Shown piece by piece: positions 6,001 through 6,244 of a stretch of DNA of 6,244 nt (position 1 is the first letter of the stretch; each line of letters starts with the position of its first letter). Location of the stretch: NCBI GenBank assembly GCA_937897005.1, contig CALCOQ010000041.1:1-6244 (forward strand), given 5' to 3'. This DNA is from an uncultured euryarchaeote (lineage in GTDB: Archaea > Thermoplasmatota > Poseidoniia > Poseidoniales > Poseidoniaceae). Below the pieces are notes generated by a model that was given only the letters and a program-made list of their open reading frames with translations, ran no database searches and was not told where the DNA came from. The translations under genes were made by a program, and so were the position numbers.

Positions 6001-6244
6001 TCACCAAACCGCGATGCTCACTTTGCTATTGTGGACCTTGGAGACCGGATTCATACCATCTGGCAGAACTCCACCGATGGTGAATGCGTAGGAATGAGCA
6101 GAGCCTCGAATGGGACCAACTGGAGTCGTGATTGGTCATGGTTCCCGAATACCACGGTTGATGCCCCATTGCTGGTGTTCGATTCTCCTTCCCCCGGTTT
6201 GGTTTGTTCGGGTGGTTCAGGAGGTACTGACAGATTGGTTGACC
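3013..6244 (+). CDS. Large secreted multi-propeller protein with seven-bladed integrin-like FG-GAP domain (3' partial)
   Basis: The frame is open from the stop at 2974-2976 to the window end, giving 1077 residues from ATG 3013, the first in-frame ATG. No Shine-Dalgarno is visible. The N-terminus is a signal peptide: an Arg/Ser-rich n-region, then a hydrophobic core at 21-32 (LILILLLLIAPL). Residues about 100-330 carry five repeats of about 47 residues with an aromatic near the end of one strand. Residues 352-730 carry seven FG-GAP units with DxDxDG loops at 352, 412, 474, 537, 598, 660 and 718, each followed by D/E-x-L/I-x-I/V and a G-S/T-x-x-x-x-x-Y-x-G type strand, as in integrin-alpha propellers. 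From about 780 to the end the 47-49-residue repeat returns. There are about twenty N-x-S/T sequons. The protein is probably an exported or anchored adhesin or ligand-binding protein; any C-terminal anchor lies outside the window. Confidence 0.9.
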   Translation, partial: MLDKSSANVYRRSPSSTSRSLILILLLLIAPLSSIQFESTGVLESEAIISSSITFSQGSGDELIGDTLTLNNSDWTVRAERGFDDWSATVIENGSSSTGEKMIIIDDLGRKHGCWSEGSNGIWMFKTEFDGNLTTQQVDNTSAMDGCAIAIDAQDNLFITWADAQGELHLSREAKKGAMNFGRTFLTRALIDSEVLLPLNIGFTDGKRATIVWKSAEDSTLWATNHTGTYWMTRQVVSEPVGIDIEMITDSDGVLNVAYTAGNDVRILRFNETTHDDKVLLRADSDMTTSRLGFALDSYGNPQVSYEGADGVMILRSLSGQSTGRVEPVPVSSVNVIGMDYDDPPTLISNADFDDDGTTELVIANPSSENGAGSVVVYPGTRDRSILSESPEVWHLNGSSGEAMGMGVAAGDFDGDGIDDLAVGVPYRGNNSTMIGYVELYLGSASGLASIPYWTWTLNVTEAFTASHLANAGDVDDDGDDELLIVSSNYTSTNMGSEKGRVDMFMGSSSWGQIPDWTLNGSAVESILGIAIAGGGDVNGDGFDDVAISSAGTKDYPIGYSAIEIFFGSSSGLSTSVDQRIDSNQQGKLFGHELAWVDFDGNGNDELVIGEPFNGSAYQSGKIWIFNGTPSGLELPDPLTTISSTLANDQFGSVFESAGDVNEDGYEDILISHRGVGKIGSLSLYLGSQFGILTTPQTLAQGSEQGDMVAATISTGGDYDDDGMSEIIILEFDNITINGDGWVNLLTERDWATASLGYGGISISDIEIGSSFSGVMNILIESASAEPPLLLQHMDDGTPEGRWLERSFESVNSPSMVTLVSGAVVLFAHDDDDAITLLSHSSRQLVEQTTITTGNIGAWVDIEIDGLNHPSMMHARVDTSEIYWTRASSGGWSTSLVIGSVVLDAPITHLIDDDNKKWVVYRDSTDASLNAIHRPLNSWNSNILVSNGLALSDEHAAVLLTNDSLAVLSIVDDEGNDSLSLAILNGSTLSTESLNASPNRDAHFAIVDLGDRIHTIWQNSTDGECVGMSRASNGTNWSRDWSWFPNTTVDAPLLVFDSPSPGLVCSGGSGGTDRLVD
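3355..3930 (+). repeat. N-terminal ~47-residue blade-like repeats
   Basis: Equivalent aromatic positions occur at residues 115 (W), 161 (W), 213 (W), 259 (Y) and 306 (Y), with spacings of 46, 52, 46 and 47. Each is preceded by a short D-x-x-G/D-N/K turn, for example AIDAQDNLFITW and ALDSYGNPQVSY, and most are followed by a second strand. The pattern resembles sialidase-like propeller blades; the fold is inferred. Confidence 0.6.
4066..5202 (+). repeat. Seven FG-GAP/integrin-alpha Ca2+-loop repeats
   Basis: Loops begin at 4066, 4246, 4432, 4621, 4804, 4990 and 5164, with spacings of 60, 62, 63, 61, 62 and 58 residues. Examples are DFDGDGIDDLAVG, DVNGDGFDDVAIS and DFDGNGNDELVIG. Several loops are preceded by an FG or related dipeptide (FGHEL, FGSVF). 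Seven units equals one closed integrin-type propeller. Confidence 0.9.
5341..6243 (+). repeat. C-terminal ~47-residue blade-like repeats (continuing past the window)
   Basis: Equivalent strand positions fall near residues 782, 828, 875, 921, 970, 1017 and 1066, with spacings of 46-49. Examples are KKWVVYRDSTDASL and RIHTIWQNSTDG. An Asp-box-like segment, S-x-x-NGTNW, follows the sixth. The period matches the N-terminal repeat of the same protein and differs from the 58-63-residue central FG-GAP unit. The first one or two units are weak. Confidence 0.55.

Overview
The window most resembles planktonic marine euryarchaeal DNA of the Marine Group II type (Candidatus Poseidoniales). This is inferred from style, not from a marker gene. 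The signs are thrombospondin type-3-like Ca2+ repeats with the 'DAFP-x-D...QW-x-DSDGDG-x-GD' signature, large acidic secreted proteins rich in N-glycosylation sequons, single-pass membrane proteins with acidic cytoplasmic tails, a GGAGGTG Shine-Dalgarno before a coupled start, and a TATATA promoter element. No rRNA, tRNA, CRISPR, IS element or integrase is visible.

Layout: (1) 2-841, +, the 3' part of a surface protein with Asp-rich type-3-like repeats, one transmembrane helix and an acidic tail. (2) 838-2256, +, a translationally coupled second surface protein (ATGA overlap) with a signal peptide, an N-terminal beta-rich domain, two tandem copies of a Cys-pair domain, one transmembrane helix and a Trp-rich cytoplasmic tail end. 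(3) 2258-2887, -, a thiamine pyrophosphokinase-like enzyme convergent with gene 2; the two stop codons are 1 bp apart. (4) 3013 to beyond 6244, +, a large secreted protein divergent from gene 3. It carries a central integrin-alpha-like propeller with seven evenly spaced Ca2+ loops, flanked on both sides by a different repeat of about 47 residues that looks like degenerate sialidase/Asp-box-type propeller blades. This ORF is open at the window end.

The 125-bp divergent intergenic region (2888-3012) is the only non-coding stretch of note. It holds a palindromic TATA element and three short inverted repeats.

Genes 1 and 2 look like an operon for two type-I membrane proteins that may work together at the cell surface. 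Gene 4 is a third extracellular protein, probably adhesive or ligand-binding. Gene 3 is metabolic (thiamine salvage to thiamine diphosphate) and has no obvious functional link to the surface proteins beyond a possibly shared promoter region.
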